From Trebonia sp963777905 (lineage in GTDB: Bacteria; Actinomycetota; Actinomycetes; Streptosporangiales; Streptosporangiaceae): 64,000 bases of DNA. The position numbers and the translations under genes are program-made. Location: contig CAVZSM010000013.1 in assembly GCA_963777905.1 (NCBI GenBank), forward strand, positions 124,001 to 188,000, written 5' to 3'. The first letter of the stretch is position 1. Each line of letters opens with the position of its first letter. The notes below the pieces were generated by a model. That model ran no database searches. It was not told the DNA's origin and was given only the letters and a program-made list of their open reading frames with translations. Below are positions 25,552 to 32,829 of this stretch, piece after piece.

Positions 25552-26631
25552 TTAGCTTCGGACGAACACATGCCCGATGGTGTCGCCGGTCACGCAGAAC
25601 GCGGCGGAACGGCAGGACACCGACATAAGGAATATAAGAACGGGTCCGCTGACAGAGTTAGCGGCCTTCGAGTCGATGTTGACGGGCGCGCTCCAGGCGC
25701 TGCCGTCGAAGGTGACCACGTTGCCGCTGGCGCCGTCGACGGCGGCGCAGAAGTTGCTGGCCGGGCAGGACACCACCGGCCAGGAGATGCCGCCCTCCCC
25801 CATAGTGAGACCGTTCGGATCGGCGTTGACGGGAGCGCTCCAGGTGCTGCCGTTGAACGTGAGCGCGTTCCCCTTGCGATCAATGGCAACGCAGAAGCTG
25901 GCCGATGCGCACGACACTGCCTGCAGGTAGGTGCCCGGGTCGATGGCGGATGGTTTGCTCCAGGAGGTGCCATTGAAGATGACCACGTCCGGGCCGTAGT
26001 CGACGGCGGCGCAGAAGCGGGCGCTCGGACAAGACACGGTGCTCAGCTGGTTGCCGGGATCGATGGCCGTGGCGGGGCTCCAGGAGGTCCCGTTGAACGT
26101 GAACGCGTTGGAGCCGTTGTCAACGGCGGCACAGAAGCTCGGTGACGAGCACGATACCGATGCCATGCCTGTCTGGGTGCCCGGGACAGGATCGCTAATG
26201 CGCGGAGCGGAACTCCACGCGCTGCCGTTGAACAGGAAGGCGGATGAGTCTTGCGCGTCCACGGCCATGCAGAAGCTGACGGTCGGACACGATACGGAAT
26301 CGGGCTGACCGGCGGAGGAAGATAGCCCGGTGGGCTGGCTCCACGTGGTTCCGTCGAACGTAGCCGCGTAGCCCGATCCGAGCACGGCCATGCAGAAGCT
26401 CGCGGATGGGCAGGACACTGATGTCGGGTCTTCGCCGCCTTGGCTGCGGTCGAGGTGTGTCGCCGCTCCCCATGCCGGCGCGGCACCGGACTGTGCGCTG
26501 GCGGGCTGGGCGCCTGCGGGGGAGCTTGCTCCTGGCCCGGGTGGTGCCGGCGACCCGCTGCAACCGGTGGCTGCGCCTATCAGCAGAATGGATACGCAAG
26601 CAAACGCCAGCCGCAGTCGGCCTGTGATCAC
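25552..26631 (-). CDS. secreted lipoprotein with seven Cys-paired repeats
   Basis: A 359-residue exported lipoprotein. The signal sequence (LRLAFACVSILLIGAATGC) has its lipidated Cys at residue 24, followed by a Pro/Ala/Ser linker. Then come about seven repeats of 35-50 residues with the pattern SVSCPSxxFCxAVD...G.A..FNGTxWSxP. Each has two Cys spaced SCxxxxFC, and a Trp. Repeat number and beta-rich pattern suggest a propeller-like fold, with each Cys pair forming a disulfide outside the cell. Similar repeats occur in actinobacterial surface proteins of unknown role. The last repeat diverges and ends GHVFVRS. The gene is convergent with gabT. Confidence 0.8.
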   Translation of the reverse strand: MITGRLRLAFACVSILLIGAATGCSGSPAPPGPGASSPAGAQPASAQSGAAPAWGAATHLDRSQGGEDPTSVSCPSASFCMAVLGSGYAATFDGTTWSQPTGLSSSAGQPDSVSCPTVSFCMAVDAQDSSAFLFNGSAWSSAPRISDPVPGTQTGMASVSCSSPSFCAAVDNGSNAFTFNGTSWSPATAIDPGNQLSTVSCPSARFCAAVDYGPDVVIFNGTSWSKPSAIDPGTYLQAVSCASASFCVAIDRKGNALTFNGSTWSAPVNADPNGLTMGEGGISWPVVSCPASNFCAAVDGASGNVVTFDGSAWSAPVNIDSKAANSVSGPVLIFLMSVSCRSAAFCVTGDTIGHVFVRS

Positions 26632-26759
26632 AGCTTCAGTGTACTCAGGTGATTCTCGGGCAATGCGGGTCGCAGCGATGACGACCCAAAACCTTCGTGA
26701 TCATGCTGCTTTTCATTCGGGGTGGGAGGCGAGCGGTTTGGGATGGAATTACGGTCAGC

Positions 26760-26800
26760 GTGGTGAGCTCAGGCGCCGGAGCGGCGCCTGAGCTCACCAC
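26760..26800 (-). terminator. perfect 18-bp hairpin ending the sugar-importer operon
   Basis: The 18 bases 26760-26777 are exactly complementary to 26783-26800, with loop GGAGC. The hairpin starts 1 nt after the permease stop codon (26802-26804, minus strand). No long U-tract follows, as is usual in high-GC actinomycetes. Confidence 0.85.
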
Positions 26801-26801
26801 G

Positions 26802-28133
26802 TCAGGCCTGGCCCTGTGCGCTCCGGCGCGAGAGGACGTCGATGAGCGCCGCCGCGAGCAGCACCGCGGCGACCACGACGTCAATCCACTGGCTCTGCAC
26901 GCCGAGCAGGTAGAGGCCGTTGTAGATGGCACCGATGACGAGCCCGCCCAGCACGCCGTGGATGGTCTTGCCCCGGCCGCCGAAAAGGCTCGTGCCGCCG
27001 ATGACCGCCGCCGCCACCGCCAGCAGCACGTAGTTGTTGGAGGCCTTGATGATGTTGGTGGTCAGCGACACCTGCCACGAGGCGAACAGCACGCCGGCGA
27101 TCCCGGAGATGACGGCTGAGAGGACGAAGCACCAGGTCCGGATCGAAGGCAGGCTGACCCCGGCTCGCCGCGCCGCCTCTGCGTTGCCGCCGATGGCGTA
27201 CACGTAGCGGCCGAAGCGGGTTCGCTGCAGCAGGACCGTGCAGGCGACGAGCACGACAAGGACGATCAGGATGATGTAGGGAACCCCCTCGATCGTCCCG
27301 AAGTGGGCCCGGTTGACGTTGCAGATGGCGACGAGCGCGATTCCCGACACCGCCATGAGGAGGATCTTCAGCGCGGTGAGGCTGGCCGGCGGAGCCTCCA
27401 GGCCGTGCCTGCGCTTGCTGGCCTCGCGCAGCCACAGCCCGATGCCGGCGGCTCCGACTATCACGACCATCAAGATCCAGCTGACCAGCGGGGTGAACGA
27501 TCCCCAGAAGATGTCGTAGATGACAACCTCGTTGTGGAACGCGGAGTTGCCGATGCCCACGAGCGACCCGCCGAGGACGATGATCGCCACGCCCTCCAGG
27601 ATCAGCAGCCCGCCGAGAGTGACGATGAACGACGGCATCCTCAGCCGGGCCACCATCGATCCCTGGATGAAGCCGACCGCGGCGCACGCGACCAGCGTCA
27701 ATATGATCGCCGCCCACCACGGCAAGTTCGCACCGGTCGGCTGCACAAGCTCGGCGACCACGACGCTGCCGAGCCCCATGACCAGGCCGACGGACAGGTC
27801 GATCTCTCCCAGCAGCAGGGCGAAGATCTCAGCGATCGCCAGCAGCATATACACGGTGCTCTGCTCGAAGAGGTTGACCAGGTTCTGCGCCGACAGGAAC
27901 TTCGAGTTCGCGATCTGGAAGCCGATGGCGACCACCACGAGGCCCAGGACCACGGGCAGGACACCGCTGTTGCCGCCGCGGACCCGGGCCCACGAGGCCC
28001 GGAAGTACTGACCCAGCGTCTCGGCGGCGAGCTCGGGCGGGATGTCGGCCGCTTCGACCTTGGCGTCCTCGGTCAGGTCGACCGTCCCGGCACCCGCCGT
28101 CGGCGCCGGGGTCTCGCCGTGGTCCGCGGTCAC
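26802..28133 (-). CDS. XylH-type sugar ABC transporter permease 2
   Basis: A 443-residue inner-membrane permease of the CUT2 (ribose/xylose) family. It has a hydrophilic N-terminal tail (TVDLTEDAKVEAADIPPEL), then about 10-12 membrane segments, with family motifs LLAIAEIFALLLGEIDLSVG, LGGLLILEGV, RTRFGRYVYAIGGNAEAARRAGV (the ATPase-contact region) and GRGKTIHGVLGGLVIGAI. GTG 28133 is chosen because AGGAGG lies 5 nt upstream and the resulting start (VTADHGETP) matches that of the neighbouring paralogue; an in-frame ATG at 28175 is the alternative. It is the last gene of the operon. It is clearly related to the preceding permease along its length, so the pair arose by tandem duplication. Confidence 0.9.
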   Translation of the reverse strand: MTADHGETPAPTAGAGTVDLTEDAKVEAADIPPELAAETLGQYFRASWARVRGGNSGVLPVVLGLVVVAIGFQIANSKFLSAQNLVNLFEQSTVYMLLAIAEIFALLLGEIDLSVGLVMGLGSVVVAELVQPTGANLPWWAAIILTLVACAAVGFIQGSMVARLRMPSFIVTLGGLLILEGVAIIVLGGSLVGIGNSAFHNEVVIYDIFWGSFTPLVSWILMVVIVGAAGIGLWLREASKRRHGLEAPPASLTALKILLMAVSGIALVAICNVNRAHFGTIEGVPYIILIVLVVLVACTVLLQRTRFGRYVYAIGGNAEAARRAGVSLPSIRTWCFVLSAVISGIAGVLFASWQVSLTTNIIKASNNYVLLAVAAAVIGGTSLFGGRGKTIHGVLGGLVIGAIYNGLYLLGVQSQWIDVVVAAVLLAAALIDVLSRRSAQGQA

Positions 28134-28167
28134 GGGCACCTCCTCATTACTTGTCCTCCGCACCTGA

Positions 28168-29523
28168 TCAGACACGGTTCACGCCCCCGGACCCGCGCCG
28201 TGACAGCACGTCAATCAGCACCGCGGCGAGGAGCACGGCGCCCGGCAGGATGTACTCCAGCGGCGTGGACAGTGAACCCAGGTTGAGAAGGGACACACCG
28301 TAGGCGATGCTGCCGATGAGGAGGCCGCCGAGAATACCGTGGATTGCCTTGCCCCGGCCGCCGAAGAGGCTGACCCCGCCGATAACGGCGGCGGCGATCG
28401 AGTACAGGACGAGCTGGCCGGGATCTGCCGTATTGGTGCTGTACTCACCGTAGAAGAAGGAGCCGAGCAGGACGCCGCCGAGGGCGGCGGTCGCCGAGCA
28501 CAACGCGAAGGCCCAGATGCGGACGGCGGGGACGCTGACGCCGGCGCGGCGGGCCGCTTCCGGGTTGCCGCCGATGGCATACATGTAGCGGCCGAAGCGG
28601 GTCCGCCCGAGCACGAGCGTCCAGACGCCGAGCACGACCAGGACGATCGGGATCACCCACGGAACTCCCGTGACCGCTTTCAGGCTGCTCCCGCGGTTGA
28701 CGGAGCAGACGAGCACCACTGCCGCCCCGATGATCGCCACCAGCGCGATCCTGATCGCCACCAGGCTCAGCGGCGGAGCGGTCAGGCCCTGGCGCCGCCT
28801 CGAGGTCGTGCGCAGCCACAGGGTCGCGCCGTAGGCGACGACCAGCACCGCCAGGACTATCCAGGCGACGACGGGAGAGATCAGCCCCTGGACCATCTCA
28901 TAGATGAAGTTCTGGTTGGGGTCCGAGGTGTTGAGGTTCACCGAGGAGTCGGCTCCGCCGAGGAGGACGATGAGGATTCCCGAGAACAGCAGGAAGCCGG
29001 CCAGGGTCACGACGAAGGACGGGATTCTGAGCCGTGCGACCAGCGCCCCTTGAAGGGCGCCGAACACGCCGCAGATAGCGAACGCGGCGAGCAGCGCCGC
29101 CCACCACGGCCAGTCCGCCCCGGGCTGCTGGACCAGCTTGAAGGCGATCACCCCGCCGATCAGCGCGACCGCGCCGACCGACAGGTCGACCTCGGCGAGG
29201 AGCAGGACCGCTGTCTCGGCTATCGCCAGCACCATATACACGGTGCTCAGCCCGAAGATGAACACGAGGTTGCTCGGCCGCAGGAAGGCGTGCTCGGGGG
29301 TGATGATCTCGAAGACGACGGCGACTATCACGATGCCCAGGACCACGGGCAGGACGCCGCTGTTGCCGCTGCGGATCTGGGCCCACCAGGCCCGCATGTA
29401 CTGGCCCAGCGACTGGGCGACGAGTGCGGGCGGGATGTCGGCCGCTTCGACCTTGGCGTCGGCGGTCAGGTCGACCGTCCCGGCACCCGTCGCTGCCGGG
29501 GTCTCGCCGGGGTCCGCGGTCAC
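28168..29523 (-). CDS. XylH-type sugar ABC transporter permease 1
   Basis: A 451-residue paralogue of the downstream permease with the same soluble tail (TVDLTADAKVEAADIPPAL) and the same CUT2 motifs (LAIAETAVLLLAEVDLSVG, LGRTRFGRYMYAIGGNPEAARRAGV, GRGKAIHGILGG). Notable differences are Ala-Glu for Gly-Glu in the AEVDLS segment and a different external loop (GADSSVNLNTSDPNQNF). Two non-identical permeases in one operon suggest a heterodimeric channel; most CUT2 importers use a homodimer of one gene. The GTG start is weakly supported by GAGAAG. It lies 27 nt after the ATPase gene stop and 34 nt before the next start. Confidence 0.9.
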   Translation of the reverse strand: MTADPGETPAATGAGTVDLTADAKVEAADIPPALVAQSLGQYMRAWWAQIRSGNSGVLPVVLGIVIVAVVFEIITPEHAFLRPSNLVFIFGLSTVYMVLAIAETAVLLLAEVDLSVGAVALIGGVIAFKLVQQPGADWPWWAALLAAFAICGVFGALQGALVARLRIPSFVVTLAGFLLFSGILIVLLGGADSSVNLNTSDPNQNFIYEMVQGLISPVVAWIVLAVLVVAYGATLWLRTTSRRRQGLTAPPLSLVAIRIALVAIIGAAVVLVCSVNRGSSLKAVTGVPWVIPIVLVVLGVWTLVLGRTRFGRYMYAIGGNPEAARRAGVSVPAVRIWAFALCSATAALGGVLLGSFFYGEYSTNTADPGQLVLYSIAAAVIGGVSLFGGRGKAIHGILGGLLIGSIAYGVSLLNLGSLSTPLEYILPGAVLLAAVLIDVLSRRGSGGVNRV

Positions 29524-29550
29524 GGGGACTTCTCGATCCTGGCCATGGCC

Positions 29551-30378
29551 TCAGCCCTCGCCACTGGCGGATGCGGATGGCTCGTACGGCCGCCCGCTGG
29601 CGGTACCCGTCGTCATGTACTCCACCACGCTCTGCCGGTCGAAGTCCGCAGCCGGCCCCTGGACCACCATCCGCCCCAGGTACAGCACCGCGATCCGGTC
29701 CGCGACCTCGAAGACGTCGTTCAGGTTGTGGCTGACCACCATCACCGCGAGCCCGCGGTCGCGGAGTCGCATGATCAGGTCCAGCACCAACCGGGTCTGC
29801 ACCACTCCGAGGGCGGCGGTGGGCTCGTCAAGCAGCACCAGCTTGGAATTCCACATCACGGCCTTGGCGACCGCCACCGACTGCCGCTGACCTCCGGACA
29901 GGGACGCCACCGGCTGCCGGATCGAGCGCACCGTGGTCACCCGCAAGGTGCTCAGGGTCTCGGCCGCCGTCTTCTCCATCGAGTCCTCGTCCAGCAGGCC
30001 GTGGCTCAGCCGCTCCCGGCCGAGGAACATGTTCTGGACGATGTCCAGGTTGTCGGCCAGCGCCAGGTCCTGGTAGACGGTCTCGATCCCCAGCGTGGAG
30101 GCGTCCCTGGCGCTGCGAATGTGTACCGGCCGGCCCTCGAAGTAGATCTGGCCATGGTCCGGGTGGTGCACGCCGGCGATCGTGCGGGTGAGCACCGACT
30201 TCCCGGCGCCGTTGTCCCCGCACAGGCCGGTCACCTGCCCCGCGGGCAGGTCCAGGTCCACCCCGTAGAGCGCCTGCACCGGCCCGAAGTGCTTATCGAT
30301 GCCCCGCAGCTTCAGCAGGGGCTCCGCCCCGTCCCCGTTAGGGATCGCGCCCCGCGGGGGCTCGTTCACCTCAGTCAT
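29551..30378 (-). CDS. single-domain sugar ABC transporter ATPase
   Basis: A 275-residue cytoplasmic ATPase with Walker A GDNGAGKS (54-61), Q-loop VYQDLAL, signature LSGGQRQ (160-166), Walker B LVLLDEPTAALG (D184, E185) and H-loop VVSHN. Like FrcA, it has one nucleotide-binding domain, whereas most CUT2 ATPases (RbsA, XylG) have two. ATG 30378 is taken as the start because the longer reading runs back into the preceding hairpin region. It is separated from the binding-protein gene by two strong hairpins, so its expression is probably lower than that of the binding protein. It would need to act as a homodimer, or pair with another domain such as the one fused to the kinase upstream. Confidence 0.9.
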   Translation of the reverse strand: MTEVNEPPRGAIPNGDGAEPLLKLRGIDKHFGPVQALYGVDLDLPAGQVTGLCGDNGAGKSVLTRTIAGVHHPDHGQIYFEGRPVHIRSARDASTLGIETVYQDLALADNLDIVQNMFLGRERLSHGLLDEDSMEKTAAETLSTLRVTTVRSIRQPVASLSGGQRQSVAVAKAVMWNSKLVLLDEPTAALGVVQTRLVLDLIMRLRDRGLAVMVVSHNLNDVFEVADRIAVLYLGRMVVQGPAADFDRQSVVEYMTTGTASGRPYEPSASASGEG

Positions 30379-30429
30379 CTTGAATACCCGTCCGTAGCCG
30401 TGCCCAAGGTCAGCAACCATCACATTATG

Positions 30430-30507
30430 CCGGGGCTGGCGCACCCTGCTAGAGGGTCCACCAGCCCCGGCTCCGGGGAACCCCGGCGAGAACCGCCGGG
30501 GTTCCCC
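30430..30507 (-). terminator. double hairpin between binding-protein and ATPase genes
   Basis: Hairpin 1: CCGGGGCTGG (30430-30439) pairs with CCAGCCCCGG (30461-30470), enclosing ACCCT/AGGGT. Hairpin 2: 14 bases at 30475-30488 pair perfectly with 30494-30507 around loop AGAAC. On the minus strand these immediately follow the binding-protein stop (30519). They probably stabilise or partly terminate the message, giving excess binding protein over ATPase and permeases. Confidence 0.8.
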
Positions 30508-30518
30508 GGGTTAGGCGA

Positions 30519-31865
30519 TTACGAGATCCCGGCCTTCGAGCAGGCGCTCGCACCCGCGATCGAGCAGATGGACGAGGCCGAGTCGAAGCCGTCCTTGACG
30601 ACAGTCGACTCCATGTTGGCCGCGGTCACCCACACCGGGGTCAGCAGGGACGCCGGCTCGGTGATGCTCGGGTCGGCCGAGTCCACAGCCTTGCCGTTCA
30701 GCAGGGCCGCGGGCGGCGTCTTGCCGGCCAGCAGGATCGTCGCCATGGTCACGGCGTCCTGGGCCTCCTTGTAAACGGCCTTGTACACCGAACCGCACTG
30801 GTAGCCCTCGAGGATCCAGGCCATGCCCTGGGAGGTGGCGTCCTGACCGGTGGTCGGGATCGTCTTGGGCTTGACACCGTCCGACTTCAGGTCGGTGATC
30901 ACCGCGTTGGCGAGACCGTCATTGGCCTCGATCGTGGCGTTGATCGTCGGGTGAGCGGTGAACTCCTGCTGGAAGATCGTGCCGCCCTTGGTGTTGTCCC
31001 ACCCAGGCGCGAAGTTCTCGCCGACCAGCGAGTAGCCCGCGCTGTTGGTCGCGCCCGCGTTGACGGACTTGGCCGACTGGCCCCAGACCACCTTGTTGTA
31101 CCCGGAGGCGAAGGCGATCGCGTTGGGGTCGGTGTCCTCGCCGCCATTCAGCACGAAGACCTTGGGGCTCTTGATCCCCCAGGACGAGATGCACGTCTGG
31201 AAGCCCGTGCCGATCAGCGTACCCACCAGCACGCCGTCGAAGCTGACGTAGTAGGTGTTCGAGCCCTGGAAGATCGCACGGTCGTAGGCGATCAGGGTGA
31301 CGCCCTTCTGCTCCGCGAGCTTCGCGATCGCGACGCCAGTCGGGCCATCGAGCGGACACACGATCAGGATCTTCGCACCCAGGTTGATGTCGGCGGTGGC
31401 ATCGCTCAGCTGGGTCGCGTCGCTGCCCTGCGCGTTTTGGATGCGGTACTCCCCGGGGGTGTACCCGGCGTCGGCGAAGGCTTCCTTCAGGTACGGCGCG
31501 TCGAAGTCAACCCACCGCGTCGACGACGTGGTGTCGGGCAGGACCACGCCCACCTGCAGGCTGGTAGCTCCCTTGGTCGCGGCCTGGCCCAGCGCCTTGA
31601 GCTGGGACATCGTCGCCCCGATGTTAACGGTGAAGGAGCCGATGCTCAGCCCCGCCGGAACCGATGCCGAGCCGCTTGCTGACCCCGTTGCCGACGCGCT
31701 TGCCGAACTTGACGAGCTCGATGAGCTTGACGAGCTGCAGGCCGCAGCCGTCAGCGCAAGGGCCGTCGCGAGACCCGCGACGCCCAGCAGGCGGAAGCGC
31801 CGAAACGTGTTGCCACCGCGCGATCTGGAGCCCCGGCCTCCCTCACTTCTGTTACCCAGTGTCAT
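30519..31865 (-). CDS. XylF-like sugar-binding lipoprotein of the ABC importer
   Basis: An extracytoplasmic periplasmic-binding-protein family 1/XylF-type protein of 448 residues. The signal sequence (RRFRLLGVAGLATALALTAAAC) has its lipidated Cys at about 43, followed by an 11-Ser run and an Ala/Ser linker anchoring it to the membrane. Ligand-domain motifs are QVGVVLPDTTSSTRWVDFDAPYL, GAKILIVCPLDG, LIAYDRAIFQGSNTYYVSFDG and TGQDATSQGMAWILEGYQCGSVYKAVYKEAQ. The YDRxI...YYVSFDG motif is typical of D-xylose-binding proteins, so a pentose or related sugar is likely. ATG 31865 gives a normal signal peptide. It is the first gene of the importer operon, transcribed from the region between it and the response regulator. 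Confidence 0.9.
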   Translation of the reverse strand: MTLGNRSEGGRGSRSRGGNTFRRFRLLGVAGLATALALTAAACSSSSSSSSSSSASASATGSASGSASVPAGLSIGSFTVNIGATMSQLKALGQAATKGATSLQVGVVLPDTTSSTRWVDFDAPYLKEAFADAGYTPGEYRIQNAQGSDATQLSDATADINLGAKILIVCPLDGPTGVAIAKLAEQKGVTLIAYDRAIFQGSNTYYVSFDGVLVGTLIGTGFQTCISSWGIKSPKVFVLNGGEDTDPNAIAFASGYNKVVWGQSAKSVNAGATNSAGYSLVGENFAPGWDNTKGGTIFQQEFTAHPTINATIEANDGLANAVITDLKSDGVKPKTIPTTGQDATSQGMAWILEGYQCGSVYKAVYKEAQDAVTMATILLAGKTPPAALLNGKAVDSADPSITEPASLLTPVWVTAANMESTVVKDGFDSASSICSIAGASACSKAGIS

Positions 31866-32121
31866 CCCCCATACCCTTTCGCTAAATGCATCGAATAAGA
31901 CAAGGCGGGACACCATACATAATCGGGCCCCAGCAGTGTTTTCCGGAATCGTAAGACGGGATGCCAGAAACGTTCCCGTTAACACGTGCGTAAAACCGTT
32001 AAAAAAGAGTTAACACGCGGCAGGAGCTGGGCGGTTTGCCTAATGTGACCGGTCACTGACCGATCGATTGTTGCGGAATCGTGACAGCGGTTTTCCAAGT
32101 TGATAGCCAATCGTGATGTCG
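31866..32121 (-). promoter_or_regulatory. promoter/operator region of the sugar-importer operon
   Basis: This AT-enriched 256-bp gap lies between the response regulator and the binding-protein gene. It holds two direct copies of GTTAACACG (31979-31987 and 32011-32019, 32 bp apart, about three helical turns). It also has the perfect palindrome GTGACCGGTCAC (32045-32056), overlapping a second palindrome CGGTCACTGACCG (32050-32062). Directly repeated sites are the usual target form of OmpR-type regulators, so the adjacent regulator is the natural candidate. No single -35/-10 pair is unambiguous. Confidence 0.5.
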
Positions 32122-32829
32122 TTAATCGCCGGCGATCCGGTAACCGGCCCGGGGCTGGGTGATGATCAGCGGTGCGGCCCCCGGCGGCTCCAGCTTGGCG
32201 CGCAGCCGCCGTATGTAGACGCGCACGTACTCGGTTTCCGTCTCGTAGCCGCGGCCCCAGACCCGGCGCAGCAGGTGCGCGCGGGACAGCAGCTTGCCCC
32301 TGTGCAGCGCCAGTTCGCGCAGCAGCGCGAACTCCGTGGGCGTGAGGTGCACGACGGTCCCGGCGCGGCGGACCTGCTGCCCGATGAGGTCGATCTGTAT
32401 GTCGCCGATCGTGATGACCGACGGGACGGTCTGCTCGCCCGCCTCGGCGGGCCGGGTCCGGCGGAGCGTGGCCAGGATCCTGGCGAGGAGCTCCTCGATG
32501 CCGAACGGCTTGGTCATGTAGTCGTCGGCGCCCATGTTGAGCGCGGTCACCTTGTCCCGCTCGCCGCCGCGCGCCGACACGACGATGATGGCGACCGCCG
32601 AGCGCTCGCGGATCAGCCGGCACAGCTCGAAACCGTCCACCTCGGGCAGCATGAGGTCGAGCAGCACTATGTCGGGCTGCTCGGTGTCCAGCAGCGCCAG
32701 CGCCTTGCTCCCGTCGCCGGACACGCACGTGTCGAAGCCGCGGACGGCCAGGTTGGACCTGATGAGGTCGACGATGTTGGGGTCGTCCTCGACGATGAGC
32801 ACCCGGGTGGGGATGGTCAGCTCAGTCAA
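32122..32829 (-). CDS. OmpR/KdpE-family response regulator
   Basis: A 235-residue two-component regulator. The receiver domain (7-120) has acidic pocket E14-D15, phosphoacceptor D58 in VLLDLMLP, S85 and K107 (MTKPFG). The C-terminal OmpR-type winged helix (about 137-232) has TPTEFALLRELALHRGKLLSR and YVRVYIRRLRAKLE. The start is TTG 32829, whose TTGACTGA overlaps the kinase stop by 8 nt, with GGAAAGGA about 10 nt upstream, so translation is coupled to the kinase. Phosphotransfer from the adjacent fused kinase and control of the importer operon downstream are inferred from position. The domain type and receiver residues are directly visible. Confidence 0.92.
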   Translation of the reverse strand: MTELTIPTRVLIVEDDPNIVDLIRSNLAVRGFDTCVSGDGSKALALLDTEQPDIVLLDLMLPEVDGFELCRLIRERSAVAIIVVSARGGERDKVTALNMGADDYMTKPFGIEELLARILATLRRTRPAEAGEQTVPSVITIGDIQIDLIGQQVRRAGTVVHLTPTEFALLRELALHRGKLLSRAHLLRRVWGRGYETETEYVRVYIRRLRAKLEPPGAAPLIITQPRAGYRIAGD

